Shown here one piece after another: positions 30,545 through 40,500 of a stretch of 58,037 nucleotides of DNA; position 1 is the first letter of the stretch; each line of letters starts with the position of its first letter. Made by a program: the position numbers and the translations under genes. Source of the stretch: Gordonia hirsuta DSM 44140 = NBRC 16056 (GTDB lineage Bacteria; Actinomycetota; Actinomycetes; Mycobacteriales; Mycobacteriaceae); NCBI RefSeq assembly GCF_000333015.1, contig NZ_BANT01000024.1, positions 1 through 58,037 on the forward strand, read 5' to 3'. The notes below the pieces were generated by a model. That model was not told where the DNA came from. It saw only the letters and a list, made by a program, of their open reading frames with translations, and made no database searches.

Positions 30545-31554
30545 CGAAGCGGGAGAAGCGGGGCGGGTTGGGTCGCGGACTGGCGGCGCTCATTCCGACC
30601 GAACCGGTGCAGACCAACGATGGGCCCGAGCCGCGCAGCAGCGGGCACGGGGTCAACACGACAGGGATGGGGACTGCGGCCGCCGATGTTCTCCTCGGTG
30701 GCGGCGCTGCTGCTGCCGGCAGTGACAGCGACATCGGGGCGGTCTATCGGGAGATTCCGCCGGCACAGATCGAGCCCAACCCACAGCAGCCGCGAACCGT
30801 CTTCGACGAAGAGGCGCTGGCCGAACTGGAACACTCGATTCGTGAGTTCGGCCTCATGCAGCCCATCGTCGTCAGGGAACTCCCCCAGGTCAAGGACGAC
30901 GGCATCCGGTACCAGCTCATCATGGGTGAGCGCCGCTGGCGGGCCAGCACGGCTGTCGGACTCGAAAAGATCCCAGCCATCGTGCGGGAGACCAGCGACA
31001 GCGATCTGCTGCGGGATGCCTTGCTGGAGAACATTCACCGGGCGCAGCTGAATCCGCTGGAAGAAGCGGCGGCCTACCAGCAATTGCTTGATGAATTCGA
31101 CGTGACACATGAGGAGCTGGCGAACCGGCTGGGGCGTTCGCGCCCGGTGATTACCAACACGATCCGGCTGTTGAAGCTGCCGATTCCGGTGCAGCGACGC
31201 GTGGCGGCCGGCGTGCTGTCGGCCGGTCATGCACGGGCATTGCTGTCCCTGGAAGCCGGGGTCGAAGCACAGGAAGCGCTCGCCGCCCGCATCGTCGCCG
31301 AAGGAATGTCGGTGCGTGCCACCGAAGAAGCGGTGACCATTGCTAACCATGATGGCGTCACCGACTCCCCCGCTGCACCGAAACGACGACCGCCGATGCA
31401 GATGCCGGGTCTGCAGAATGTCGCCGATCGACTGTCCGATCGACTGGATACCAAGGTGACGGTGAGCCTGTCGAAGCGGAAAGGCAAGGTTGTCATCGAA
31501 TTCGGCTCGGTCGAAGATCTCGAACGGATTGTGGACGTGATCGCGACGAAGTAG
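30541..31554 (+). CDS. parB: Chromosome partitioning protein ParB
   Basis: 337 residues. N-terminal ParA-interacting peptide ([15 protein letters not shown]), CTP-binding ParB/Srx domain with GERRWRA (129-135), helix-turn-helix around 180-205 ([20 protein letters not shown]) and a C-terminal dimerisation region. It loads on parS as a CTP-dependent clamp and spreads. ATGA overlap with parA. Confidence 0.97.
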   Translation: MTKREKRGGLGRGLAALIPTEPVQTNDGPEPRSSGHGVNTTGMGTAAADVLLGGGAAAAGSDSDIGAVYREIPPAQIEPNPQQPRTVFDEEALAELEHSIREFGLMQPIVVRELPQVKDDGIRYQLIMGERRWRASTAVGLEKIPAIVRETSDSDLLRDALLENIHRAQLNPLEEAAAYQQLLDEFDVTHEELANRLGRSRPVITNTIRLLKLPIPVQRRVAAGVLSAGHARALLSLEAGVEAQEALAARIVAEGMSVRATEEAVTIANHDGVTDSPAAPKRRPPMQMPGLQNVADRLSDRLDTKVTVSLSKRKGKVVIEFGSVEDLERIVDVIATK

Positions 31555-31688
31555 CGTTTCCGACGTTGTGCACGGGGTATAGGCAGGTATGGCGGTAGAA
31601 ACGTCACAGTGACAGGAGATTCGTACCGCCGGCTCGACGCTGTGGACCGGCAACGAGTCCGCTTCCGGGAGAGGAGAACCAGATCGCG

Positions 31689-32387
31689 ATGAGTGTCACG
31701 ATCACGTCGTTGGATCTGAGTGGCTTCGACCGGCTGCCACTCCACACCCGGCGTTGTGTCTTCTGGGAGGTCGACCCCGACGCGATCTCCGACACTCTCG
31801 ACGATGCCTTGCGGGGTGCACTCAGCGGTTTCGAGAGCGAGTTCGACAAGGAAGCATGGATCTCGGGTCTGATGCTCGAGTGGGGCACGTGTTGTCAGAT
31901 CGCCGTGGAGCCGCGAACCGGGCGAGTCGTGGGCTCGGCCTTCTATGCTCCGCCCGGCCGTGTCCCGCGGGGTAAACGATTCCCCACCGCACCGGTGAGC
32001 GCCGACGCGGTACTGCTGACCAAGATCACCACCGAGCCTGGCTTCGACGATGCCGCTCCCCTGCTTCTGGACGCTGTTGTCACCGATGTGGTCGGTCGCG
32101 GAGTCCGGGCGATCGAATCGTTCGGTTACACCTCCTCGGGTGAGGAACTCGCCCAGGATCTGGTGGCTCTGCTGCTCGGTGGCGGCGTCGCGGGGAACGT
32201 GTGCGAAGACTGCATCATGGCGACGGAGTTCCTCACCGACTCGGGCTTCGAGGTGGTGGCCCCGGACCGGTACCTGCCGCGGCTTCGGTTGGACCTGGAC
32301 ACCGGACTGGGCTGGAAGAGTCAGGTGGAGCGTGCCCTGGAGAAGCTGGTGATCGCGGAAACCGTTGCTCTGCAAGGTACTTGCTGA
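31689..32387 (+). CDS. GNAT-like protein, Rv3916c-like, function unknown
   Basis: 232 residues. The middle has AVLLTKITTEPGFDDAAPLLLDAVVTDVVGRGVRAIESFGY, laid out like the core strand and helix of a GNAT acetyltransferase, but the pyrophosphate-binding Q/RxxGxG/A is not evident. A Cys-rich spot (CEDCIM) and a pair EWGTCCQI stand out. It takes the place of Rv3916c, between parB and cwlM in mycobacteria. GGAGAGGAGAA lies just upstream of the ATG. No partner or substrate can be named. Confidence 0.85.
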   Translation: MSVTITSLDLSGFDRLPLHTRRCVFWEVDPDAISDTLDDALRGALSGFESEFDKEAWISGLMLEWGTCCQIAVEPRTGRVVGSAFYAPPGRVPRGKRFPTAPVSADAVLLTKITTEPGFDDAAPLLLDAVVTDVVGRGVRAIESFGYTSSGEELAQDLVALLLGGGVAGNVCEDCIMATEFLTDSGFEVVAPDRYLPRLRLDLDTGLGWKSQVERALEKLVIAETVALQGTC

Positions 32388-32441
32388 CAGACAAGAAGAA
32401 GCGCGGTGAGTAGCTGGCTTCTCCAGCGACCGGTCCACACG

Positions 32442-32457
32442 TGTTCCACATGAAACA
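32442..32457. promoter_or_regulatory. parS: parS-like site between the GNAT-like gene and cwlM
   Basis: TGTTCCACATGAAACA differs from the parS consensus only at the central G (A here). With the array and the parA site it makes six sites within 3.8 kb. Confidence 0.75.
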
Positions 32458-32533
32458 TCACGACTTGGTCAGGTGCCGGAGCGGCGAGAAGATCTGTTGT
32501 GCGGTGCCCGTCGAGGCCGGTCCCTGGGCAGGC

Positions 32534-33673
32534 TCAATAGTTGAGCTGCTCGGCCTCGAGTAGATCGGCGAAGGTATAGGTTCCGGTCGGTCGATCGTCC
32601 CGGCCTTGCAGATAGAGGCGCTTGACCGCCACCAGCACGGCTTCGGCGATGGTGTCCCGGGACTCGGGAGCCATCAGAAGCTCGCGGTCGTGCTGGTTGC
32701 TGAAGTACCCGGCCTCGAGGACGACGGTCGGCATACGTGTCAGACGCAGCAGATTCCAGGTCCGTTCGTGTACCCGACAATCGAGCAACGGTGTCCGGGC
32801 GACCACTTCTCGCTGGATGTAACCGGCCAGGTTCCGCCCGATCGTCGAGTAGGAGCCGTGATGGTTGCCGAAATAGAATGTGGCGACGCCGTTAGCCTGA
32901 GGATTGGGGTAATTGCCCAGGCGCAGAGCGATCATCAGATCGGCGTCGATCACGTTGGCCGTGAACGCCTTCTCCTCATCGGTGCGAGAGGTGTGCCGAT
33001 CATGCGACAGTGATGTGATCATGCCGGCGGCGGCCATGCGGCCTTCGAGCCGAGCGGCCACGTCCCACAGCAGCGACTTCTCCTCCTCGCCCGCATCACC
33101 GGGGAAGGGGTCGATCAGGATGCGCTTCCCGGTCAGCTGGGGTCCGGAGCGGCGGACGTGCTCCTCCTCGCGGATGGCGTGCGGGGAGCCGCCGGTGACT
33201 CGTGAACCCAGGCGCTCCAAGGCCCGCAACGTGGCCGGTCCGCAGATGCCATCGGGCGTCAGATCCGATTCGGACTGATAGCGGCAGACGGCCTGATGGG
33301 TCACGTCGCCGAAGACACCGTCGACGAGCCCGTGGTAAAAGCCCAGGTTCTGCAGTCGACCCTGCAGGGTGGCGACGTCGTCCCCGGTCATCGGGGCCGC
33401 GACCATGTAGGTCAGCATGCGCTTACCGAGGTAGTACGAGGCTTCCCGCAGCGCCGAATAGGTTGCGCGTCCGACGATGCCGTCGACCATCAGGCCCCGT
33501 TCCTGCTGAAAAGCCAGAACCGCGGCTTCACAGTCGGCGTCGAAGACATCACCGATACTCACACCAGCGTGCGTGGCCGAGGCGGCCGGAGTATTCAGCA
33601 GTCCCAAACGGACGAGGATCTCACGGATCTCGGCGACCCCGGAACCGTGGTCCCCCCGACGCAGCGTTGCCAT
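32534..33673 (-). CDS. cwlM: CwlM, amidase-like regulator of peptidoglycan synthesis
   Basis: 379 residues from the ATG at 33673 (another ATG at 33709 adds 12). Two peptidoglycan-binding domains (about 5-75 and 95-155), then an amidase_3 fold (about 184-355). The first zinc ligand is missing: ILIDPFPGD stands where active amidases have DPGHGG. The late Glu in LEAGYFSN remains. In mycobacteria CwlM is a cytoplasmic non-enzyme that activates MurA when phosphorylated by PknB and otherwise binds MurJ. The C-terminal PTGTYT carries Thr363, 365 and 367 with the spacing of the mycobacterial phospho-threonines. No signal peptide. Confidence 0.93.
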   Translation of the reverse strand: MATLRRGDHGSGVAEIREILVRLGLLNTPAASATHAGVSIGDVFDADCEAAVLAFQQERGLMVDGIVGRATYSALREASYYLGKRMLTYMVAAPMTGDDVATLQGRLQNLGFYHGLVDGVFGDVTHQAVCRYQSESDLTPDGICGPATLRALERLGSRVTGGSPHAIREEEHVRRSGPQLTGKRILIDPFPGDAGEEEKSLLWDVAARLEGRMAAAGMITSLSHDRHTSRTDEEKAFTANVIDADLMIALRLGNYPNPQANGVATFYFGNHHGSYSTIGRNLAGYIQREVVARTPLLDCRVHERTWNLLRLTRMPTVVLEAGYFSNQHDRELLMAPESRDTIAEAVLVAVKRLYLQGRDDRPTGTYTFADLLEAEQLNY

Positions 33674-33764
33674 ATAGTCCCAGCCCTTCACCACTTGGTA
33701 CGCGCTCATTGTCTCAGGACGCAGGTCCGGCGACAAATGAACCGGACGAATCGCCGGAGGACTG

Positions 33765-34103
33765 TTACCCGTCTGAGTTCAGGACCGGGGCCAGCTCACG
33801 CAGAATCGCGGCCTTTGATTTGGCTCCGCGCATCGTCGTGACCGGTTTGCCGCCGGAGAAGACCATCAGTGTCGGGACTGCCATGATCTGCAGGTCGCGC
33901 GCCACCATCGGGTTGGCGTCCACGTCGACTTTGGCGACGGTCAGCGTGCCGGCGTGGTCGCGGGCGATCTCCTCGACCACCGGGGCGACCATCTTGCACG
34001 GACCGCAGCGCGGCCCCCAGAAGTCCACCAGGACAGGCTTATCGGATTCCAGGACGGTCGATGCGAAGGTGGCATCGGTGACGTCGATCGCATGGTTTCC
34101 CAT
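33765..34103 (-). CDS. trxA: Thioredoxin
   Basis: 112 residues from the ATG at 34103, with GAAGGAG 4 bases upstream. The active site is CGPC inside DFWGPRCGPCK: the residue before the first Cys is Arg, where most thioredoxins have Trp. The cis-Pro is in MAVPTLMVF. It reduces disulfides with electrons from TrxB, encoded 64 bases upstream. It corresponds to Rv3914 (TrxC). Confidence 0.95.
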   Translation of the reverse strand: MGNHAIDVTDATFASTVLESDKPVLVDFWGPRCGPCKMVAPVVEEIARDHAGTLTVAKVDVDANPMVARDLQIMAVPTLMVFSGGKPVTTMRGAKSKAAILRELAPVLNSDG

Positions 34104-34167
34104 GAGGCTCCTTCTCACTGTGGGGGTGCCGGCCGGCGGAGGAGGATCCGGTGCCGACGGGGATGGG

Positions 34168-35109
34168 TCAGGATTCGCGGGCGGCCAGCCAGCGCTCGGC
34201 ATCGATTGCGGCGCTGCAGCCGCTGCCGGCTGCGGTGATCGCCTGCCGGTAGGTGCTGTCGACCAGATCGCCGCAGGCGAAGACGCCCTCGACGTCGGTG
34301 TAGGTCGAACGGCCCTCCACCTGGACGTAGCCCTCATCGTCGAGGCCGACCTGGCCGCGTACCAGTTCGCTGCGCGGATCATGACCGATGGCCACGAACA
34401 GTCCGGTGACCGGCATCACGGTGGTGTCCCCGGTGGCGGTGTCGGTGACGATCAACTCGTCCACACCGTTACTGCCGCGCACCTGCGACACGGTCGCATT
34501 GGTGAGGAACTCGATCTTCTCGTTCTCGCGGGCACGCTCCAGCATGATCTTGGAGGCGCGGAACTCATCGCGGCGATGAATCAGGGTCACCTTGCGGGCG
34601 AACTTGGTCAGGAAGGTCGCCTCCTCCATCGCCGAGTCGCCACCGCCGACCACGACGATGTCCTGGTCGCGGAAGAAGAATCCGTCGCAGGTGGCGCAGG
34701 AGGAGACTCCGCGGCCCAGGAAGTCCTGTTCGCCCGGAATATCCAGATAGCGTGCAGCCGCGCCCATCGCCAGAATCACCGCGCGGGCGCGATGGACCTC
34801 ACCGCCGACCTCGACCTCTTTGATCTCGCCGGTCAGCCGCATGGCGTCGACCTCTTCGCTGCGCAGCTCGGCCCCGAAACGGATCGCCTGTTCACGCATC
34901 TCGTCCATCAGGTCCGGACCCTGGATGCCGTTGCGGAATCCAGGGAAGTTCTCCACGTCCGTGGTGGTCATCAGAGCGCCGCCGAAGGCGACGCCTTCGA
35001 AGACCAGTGGCTTCAGGTCGGCGCGCGCAGCATAGATCGCGGCGGTGTAGCCGGCGGGGCCGGAGCCCACGATGATCAGATCATGGATCGTACTGGTGGT
35101 CTCGGTCAT
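34168..35109 (-). CDS. trxB: Thioredoxin-disulfide reductase
   Basis: 313 residues from the ATG at 35109; AAAGGGA precedes it. FAD site [10 protein letters not shown], redox pair CATC in [16 protein letters not shown] site [10 protein letters not shown] and C-terminal FAD motif FACGDLVD. It passes electrons from NADPH to thioredoxin. It follows the truncated anti-sigma gene by 38 bases, as trxB follows rsmA in mycobacteria. Confidence 0.97.
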   Translation of the reverse strand: MTETTSTIHDLIIVGSGPAGYTAAIYAARADLKPLVFEGVAFGGALMTTTDVENFPGFRNGIQGPDLMDEMREQAIRFGAELRSEEVDAMRLTGEIKEVEVGGEVHRARAVILAMGAAARYLDIPGEQDFLGRGVSSCATCDGFFFRDQDIVVVGGGDSAMEEATFLTKFARKVTLIHRRDEFRASKIMLERARENEKIEFLTNATVSQVRGSNGVDELIVTDTATGDTTVMPVTGLFVAIGHDPRSELVRGQVGLDDEGYVQVEGRSTYTDVEGVFACGDLVDSTYRQAITAAGSGCSAAIDAERWLAARES

Positions 35110-35147
35110 CGGGTCCCTTTCACGTTGCTGCACCGTTCAACAACACC

Positions 35148-35402
35148 CTAGGCGCTGGTGTTCCCGAGGCCCTCGACCAGGTGCTGCAGACGCTCGGCGA
35201 CAGCCGCGGGTACCTCTTGCAGCGGTGGTGGTGTGGACGCGAGTTCGGCGCGGGTGGCCGCCAGCGCGGCCAGGATGCGTTGAGCGCGGGCGTCGTCGTT
35301 CAGGTGCGATCGGAGATGCGCGGAGACTTCGGGGCTGAGCACACCGGCGTCGTAGTCGGCGAGCAGGTCGGCGCTGTACGGGGGCTCGGGCAGAGGATTC
35401 AT
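35148..35402 (-). CDS. Truncated anti-sigma-M (RsmA-like) N-terminal domain
   Basis: 84 residues: PPYSADLLADYDAGVLSPEV and then LRSHLNDDARAQRILAAL, matching the sigma-binding start of M. tuberculosis Rv3912 (anti-SigM, about 254 residues, from memory). It then ends in TAG after VEGLGNTSA, before the membrane helix and outer domain of the full protein. Only 38 bases separate it from trxB, so there is no room for the rest. The sigM gene that should precede it is absent. The product would be a soluble cytoplasmic peptide. Start at ATG 35402; an ATG 15 bases earlier is possible. Confidence 0.75.
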   Translation of the reverse strand: MNPLPEPPYSADLLADYDAGVLSPEVSAHLRSHLNDDARAQRILAALAATRAELASTPPPLQEVPAAVAERLQHLVEGLGNTSA

Positions 35403-35473
35403 CGTTGGACAGCACACCTAACCGGACCGGGATTCGTTTTGTTCCACCTTAATTAGACGCACAGCAGGCGCGG

Positions 35474-35486
35474 TAGGTTCCTTCGC
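35474..35486 (+). promoter_or_regulatory. Leaderless promoter of the GRAM-like gene
   Basis: TAGGTT (35474-35479), 7 bases, then the GTG at 35487. Confidence 0.45.
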
Positions 35487-35810
35487 GTGGAAGAAGAAAC
35501 GGTGCACATCTGGAAGGCGCGGCGCCCGGTCGGGCGTGGATTGGCGCGCGGAGAACTGCAACTGACCAAGACCCATCTGGTCTTCGAACCGAAGGGTCTG
35601 GCGGCCCGCGTGGACGGGATCCGATTTTCGGTGGCACTGCGGTACGTCGCAGCGATCGGCGCCGTCCCCGGCAGCGGTGGGCGTTGGGCGCGCCGGATCG
35701 AGCGGCTGTGTGTGACCGGCGGCGACGGGGCGCAATACGAGTTCGTCGTCGATGACCTCGATGAGGTCGTAGCGATCCTGCAGGAACGACTGCGCGCCCG
35801 AGGTCAGTAG
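35487..35810 (+). CDS. Small GRAM/PH-like domain protein, function unknown
   Basis: 107 residues. GELQLTKTHLVFEPKGLAAR is typical of a GRAM or bacterial PH-like lipid-interaction domain, followed by FSVALRYVAAIGAVPG and a final helix. No membrane helix. It lies where sigM would be expected but on the opposite strand, converging with the TetR gene (25-base gap). Start GTG chosen for the -10 spacing. Confidence 0.75.
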   Translation: MEEETVHIWKARRPVGRGLARGELQLTKTHLVFEPKGLAARVDGIRFSVALRYVAAIGAVPGSGGRWARRIERLCVTGGDGAQYEFVVDDLDEVVAILQERLRARGQ

Positions 35811-35835
35811 CCGGCCCGCGGCATCTACGCGCGGG

Positions 35836-36534
35836 CTACCGGCCGCGGAAGACGTGCTCGTACGTTCCCACCAGCATCTCGGTGATGACGTCTTTGATCG
35901 CCTCGACGGTGAACAGCCCCGGACCGGAGCGTTCCGAGACCGGATCGGCCGCGGCCATCTGCCAGTCGACCAGCAACTGGGTGAACGCACCCACCAGACC
36001 GATCGCCGCGAGCCGGTGGTGCGGTGAGGGTTCGACCTGTCCGGAAGCGAAGACCAGGATCAGATCCGCCCAGTCGTGGATGGCACCCAGCCGCAACTGC
36101 TCGAGGGCGGGGCTGACCCCGACCACCTCGATCAGAATGATGCGGGCCCGTCGCGGGTCGACGGTCAAGGTGTCGAGGAAACCGCTGAAAGCCGCTCGGG
36201 CCAGACCAGGCACGTGTTCGGGTGCGACCGCTCCCCCGTCGACGGCATCGGGAACTCCGGCCAGGTAGTCCGCGGCGGCGGTAGCGGTGGCGGTCCGCAG
36301 GGCCTCCACGCACGAGCGATAGACCGCGTCGAGCAGCGCTTCACGGTCGCTGAACGACTCGTAGAAATACCGCTGGGTGAGTCCGGCCTCGTCACAGATG
36401 CGTTTGACCGGGACATTCGGGTATCCGAGGGTGCCGAACAACTCCAGCCCGGCTTCGATCAGACTGGCGCGCCGCTGCTCGCGCCGCTCAGACGCGCTGA
36501 CCCCGCCGTAGACCCGTTCCTTTGCCTTAGCCAT
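35836..36534 (-). CDS. TetR family transcriptional regulator
   Basis: 232 residues. N-terminal helix-turn-helix: RRASLIEAGLELFGTLGYPN, then VKRICDEAGLTQRYFYESFSDREALL, the classic TetR pattern. The C-terminal ligand domain is Ala/Leu-rich and diverged. Divergent from the fatty-acid hydroxylase gene with a 67-base gap that carries a perfect palindrome, so it probably represses that gene and itself. Ligand unknown; a lipid or acyl-CoA is a guess from the neighbour. Confidence 0.93.
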   Translation of the reverse strand: MAKAKERVYGGVSASERREQRRASLIEAGLELFGTLGYPNVPVKRICDEAGLTQRYFYESFSDREALLDAVYRSCVEALRTATATAAADYLAGVPDAVDGGAVAPEHVPGLARAAFSGFLDTLTVDPRRARIILIEVVGVSPALEQLRLGAIHDWADLILVFASGQVEPSPHHRLAAIGLVGAFTQLLVDWQMAAADPVSERSGPGLFTVEAIKDVITEMLVGTYEHVFRGR

Positions 36535-36566
36535 CGGCGCCCATCCTATCGATCGCCGGCGAAGCC

Positions 36567-36601
36567 TGGACCCGACATATCTGACACGCTACGGTGTCAA
36601 T
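36567..36601 (+). promoter_or_regulatory. TetR operator over the hydroxylase promoter
   Basis: TGACAC-N6-GTGTCA (36582-36599) is a perfect inverted repeat, flanked by ATAT on both sides. It overlaps a promoter TGGACC (36567-36572), 17 bases, TACGGT (36590-36595), then 6 bases to the ATG. A bound TetR dimer would block this leaderless promoter. Confidence 0.7.
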
Positions 36602-37510
36602 ATGTTGGATTTCCTGCCCGAAGCGATGCGCGAGCCCACCGTCCTGGCGGTCCCCTACTTCCTGGTGATGCTGGGGCTGGAGTTCTTCGCTGCGGCGAAA
36701 CTGAATGACGTCGACGAGCAGGGTCGCGCGCCCAAGGGCGCCTACTTCGGCAAGGACACCCGGGCGTCCCTGTGGATGGGGGTGGTCTCCATCGGGACGT
36801 CCGCGCTGAGCAAATTCGTGGCCCTGTTCGCCTACACGGCGATCTTCGCCTATGTGGCGCCGTGGCATCTGCCGATGACTGCGTGGTACACGTGGGTCAT
36901 CGGTTTTGTGGGTCTGGACTTCCTGTTCTATTGGGAACATCGCATCGCCCATCGGGTCCGGCTGGTGTGGGCCACCCACCAGGCCCACCACTCCAGCGAG
37001 TACTTCAACTTCGCCACGGCCCTGCGCCAGAAGTGGAACAACTCGATGAGCATGATCATGTGGGCGCCGCTGGTCCTCCTGGGTGTACCGCCGGCGGTGG
37101 TCTTCGCGGTGTACTCGCTGAACCTGATCTACCAGTTCTGGGTGCATACCGAGCGCGTCGACAAGCTGTGGCGCCCGATCGAATTCGTGATGAACACACC
37201 CTCGCACCACCGCGTTCATCACGGCAACGACGCCGAATACCTGGACCGCAACTACGGGGGCGTGTTCATCATCTGGGACCGGCTGTTCGGCAGTTTCCAG
37301 CGCGAGATTTTCCGTCCCCACTACGGGCTGACGACGCAGGTGGACACCTACAACATCTGGAAGCTGCAGACGCACGAATACGTGAGCCTGGCGCGCGATG
37401 TGGCCGCCGCACCGCGCTGGCGCGACAAGCTCGGGTACATCTTCGGCCCGCCCGGCTGGGCACCGGAGGCGGCGCGTACCGAGCCGCTGCCCCAGCGCAG
37501 CGCCACCTGA
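36602..37510 (+). CDS. Sterol desaturase / fatty-acid hydroxylase family membrane di-iron enzyme
   Basis: 302 residues with four or five membrane helices. Histidine clusters that bind two irons: HRIAH (113-117), HQAHH (126-130), His182 and SHHRVHH (His202, 203, 206, 207). This is the FA_hydroxylase superfamily, including alkylglycerol monooxygenase and C5-sterol desaturase. In this organism the substrate is more likely a fatty or isoprenoid lipid than a sterol. Under control of the divergent TetR. Confidence 0.9.
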   Translation: MLDFLPEAMREPTVLAVPYFLVMLGLEFFAAAKLNDVDEQGRAPKGAYFGKDTRASLWMGVVSIGTSALSKFVALFAYTAIFAYVAPWHLPMTAWYTWVIGFVGLDFLFYWEHRIAHRVRLVWATHQAHHSSEYFNFATALRQKWNNSMSMIMWAPLVLLGVPPAVVFAVYSLNLIYQFWVHTERVDKLWRPIEFVMNTPSHHRVHHGNDAEYLDRNYGGVFIIWDRLFGSFQREIFRPHYGLTTQVDTYNIWKLQTHEYVSLARDVAAAPRWRDKLGYIFGPPGWAPEAARTEPLPQRSAT

Positions 37511-37544
37511 TCACGCCGCCTGATCGCGCCGCCGGGAGGGCCGC

Positions 37545-40500
37545 TCAGCTGCCCGACAAGACGATGCGATCGATGATCGTCTGGTAGCGGTCCGGTTCGA
37601 CCCGGCCCAGCTCGGTGATCCAGATCAGCAGGTAGCGGCTGGTGGCCGGGGCGTCCAGGGCGAAGGTGGAGACCTTCTTGCCGGCCGTGCCACCGCCGAC
37701 CACAGAGGTCGCCGCCAGGTTCGGATCAGCCTGATCAGTGGTGCGGAACTCGACGGTGAAACCCGGTGTCGGGGTGACGATGCGCACCTGATCGACCGAG
37801 GCACCCTTGTCCAGCTCCACCAGGAGTCCGATCCCGTCCTTGAGGCCGCCGAACTCTCCGGTGCCGCGGTACTGGGAGGTCTGCCACGGCGGTTTGCCGC
37901 CGCTGAGCACGTTCTCGACGTTCTCGGCCGCGGACCGATCCGACTCGCCCTCCGGATCGAAGATGCTGACGCCGACGGGCACCACGGGCGTGGCCTGTTT
38001 CGGCGCGGACGGGGGCGCCGAGGCGCTGGTGGTGTCTTGACCCAGGAAGGCATCGACGTCGTGGGCATCGTCGCCGCCGAACGGATCGGCCAGCCACAGG
38101 ATCAGTGCCAGCACCAGGAAGACCAGGAACAAGGCGGTGGCGACCAGCAGTGCACCGTTGCGTTTTCCCGCATCGCCTTCCCCGAGGAGACGTTCTTTTC
38201 GGGTGCGTGAGAGGGGGGCCACCGACACCGGTGCGCGCGTCTCCCCGACCCGTGGGATCACATCGGTGGCCAGGTCCACCACCGTGGCCTGATCCAGGAT
38301 GTGCTGCACGGTGCCCGCGGTCCGGATCGCCTGGGCACCGGCCAGGGCCCGGACCGCCACCGCAGAGATCTCGAACGGAATCTGCGGCTTCACCGCCGCC
38401 GGAGCGATCGGCTGGGCGGGGTTCTTCGGATCCGGGGCGGCCGGGGTGAATCCGCCGACCGGTCCCTGCTGCGCCTGAGCGGTGACCACCGTCTGTCCCG
38501 TGCGCCCGTCCAGCGGCCAGCGATCGAGCAGCAGTGCGTACAGCACCGCACCCAGGCCGCGGACGTCGCTGGCCCGGTCGGCCTCGGCCAGCACCGCCGG
38601 GAACGCCAGCACCGCGTCGCCGTCGGTGCTGATGCGGATCCGATCCGGGTGGTCGATCGACAGTGCGGCGCCCGCGCGGTGAGCCGCTTCGGCACCGGCG
38701 GCCAGTGCCCGCACGGCCCGGGCGGCACCGGCGGCCGACGGACCGTCGGCGGCGACCTCGGCCAGCGAGGAGCCGGCGATCCACTCGGTCACGACCACGC
38801 CGCCGGAGGCACTGCGGACCACATCGAGGATGCGTGCCACCCCGGCACTGTGCAGCTGACCCAGCCGGCGCGTGCGGTTCAAGATCGCCTGCGGAGCGTC
38901 GGGCCACTGGTCGCGGTCCTCCGGCCGGTAGGGCGGTGCCTGCTGGTCCGGGTCGACGAAGGTCAAGCCGACCTCGCGGTTGAGCTGGGTGTCCTGGGCA
39001 CGCCAGAACGCCATCGTCGCGGTACCGCCGTGAGATTCGAGCAGCCGGTACCGGCCGCCGGCGATGGCGGCTCCGGGCATCAGACGTGGCCCGCGCGGTG
39101 GCGTCGGCGCCGGAGGCTGCTGCGTCATCGGGGGGAGTCCTGTTCGGGGCGGAACCTGGGCGGTCGAGCGGGTCGTCGGGTCGGGTGGGGTCTGGGCGGA
39201 CGCGTCCTGGGCGGGGACAGCGCGTGTGCGCTGCCGGGACGGCGGGAGATCGGCCACGGCGCCGATCAGCGGGATCACGGTGGTCTCCCCCGCGGCGCCA
39301 CCGCTGGTCACGCCGTACTCCTGCCAGCTCGCCGAGCCGCGGTCGAAGCGTCGTCGTACCTCTACCTGACCAGAGTACGGGAGCGCCTCGTCGGTGCTGA
39401 TCCGCGGGAACTGCACGGTCAACGTCGTGGCATCGACGGCGCTGCGGTCGGTCGCGGCGCTCTGGCGGGCGGCCACGGCGGGGATGAAGCGACCCACCAG
39501 CCGCAGGATGGAACCGGAGATGGTCACCATGTCGGGGATCCGCAGGGCGACCAGGATCAGATAGATCACCGCCAGAACGACCACCCCGGTGATACCCAGG
39601 TAGACCAGCGAACCGATCTTCCCGGCGTGCGTCGACATCTGCGAGAAGCCGGTGAGATGAGCTACCAGCCACACCGCGGCGGCGACGCCGATCGATACGC
39701 CGAGGGTCAGCAGGGTGGTCCGGGTGACGTGGCGCATCTTGGCCCTGCCGAGCGTGCGGTAGAGCAGGAAGTGCCCGACGACGGCGCCGACCAGGTAGCC
39801 GAGCCCGTTCGACAGCGCCAGCCAGCGCACCACCAGTTCCTGGTCGGTGAACAGCACCGGCCCCACGTACGACGACGCCACCTTCACCACCGTGATGCCC
39901 AAGACCATGACCGTCGGCGTCCAGGCGTCTTCGCGGGCGTAGAACACGCGCAGCTGCACCAGGGTCATCGCATACGGGATCAGGGTGAACGCACCCCAGG
40001 CCAGTACCGAGCCGAGCTGCTCGGCGTCGGTGGCGTCGAAGTGCCCGAAGTTGAAGATCGCCACGCCCAGCGCAGGACCGAACAGGGTCATGTAGGCGAC
40101 CGTCGGCAGTAGTGCCAGCATGGTCAGCCGGGTGGCCAGCGACATGTCGTCGACCACCGCATCGGTGTCTTCGGCGGCGGCATTGCGCGACAGCCGGGGC
40201 ATGATCGCAGTCAGGATCGTCACACCCAGCACTCCGTAGGGCAGCTGCAGCAGCTGCCAGGAGGTGGCGTAGACGGCGATGCCCGAGTCGGTGGCGGCGG
40301 CCGCGATCCGGTAGGTGACCACCAGACCGATCTGCAGGATCAGCACGTAGAAGACGATCGCCACGGCCATGTTGCCGAAGCGGCGCAGCCGGGCGTCGAT
40401 CCCCCACTGAATCCGGAGCCGGATCCCGGCGCGTTTGAGATACGGCAGCAGGATCGCGGCCTGCACCACCACACCGAGAGTGGTGCCCACACCCAGGACC

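Noticed and set aside
35418..35990. A 190-codon minus-strand frame as a possible sigM remnant
   Set aside because: It is antisense to the GRAM-like gene and shows no sigma-70 region 2 or 4 motif.
37735..40407. An 890-codon frame on the minus strand inside murJ in another frame
   Set aside because: Arg/Gly/Ala-rich shadow of the murJ coding frame.
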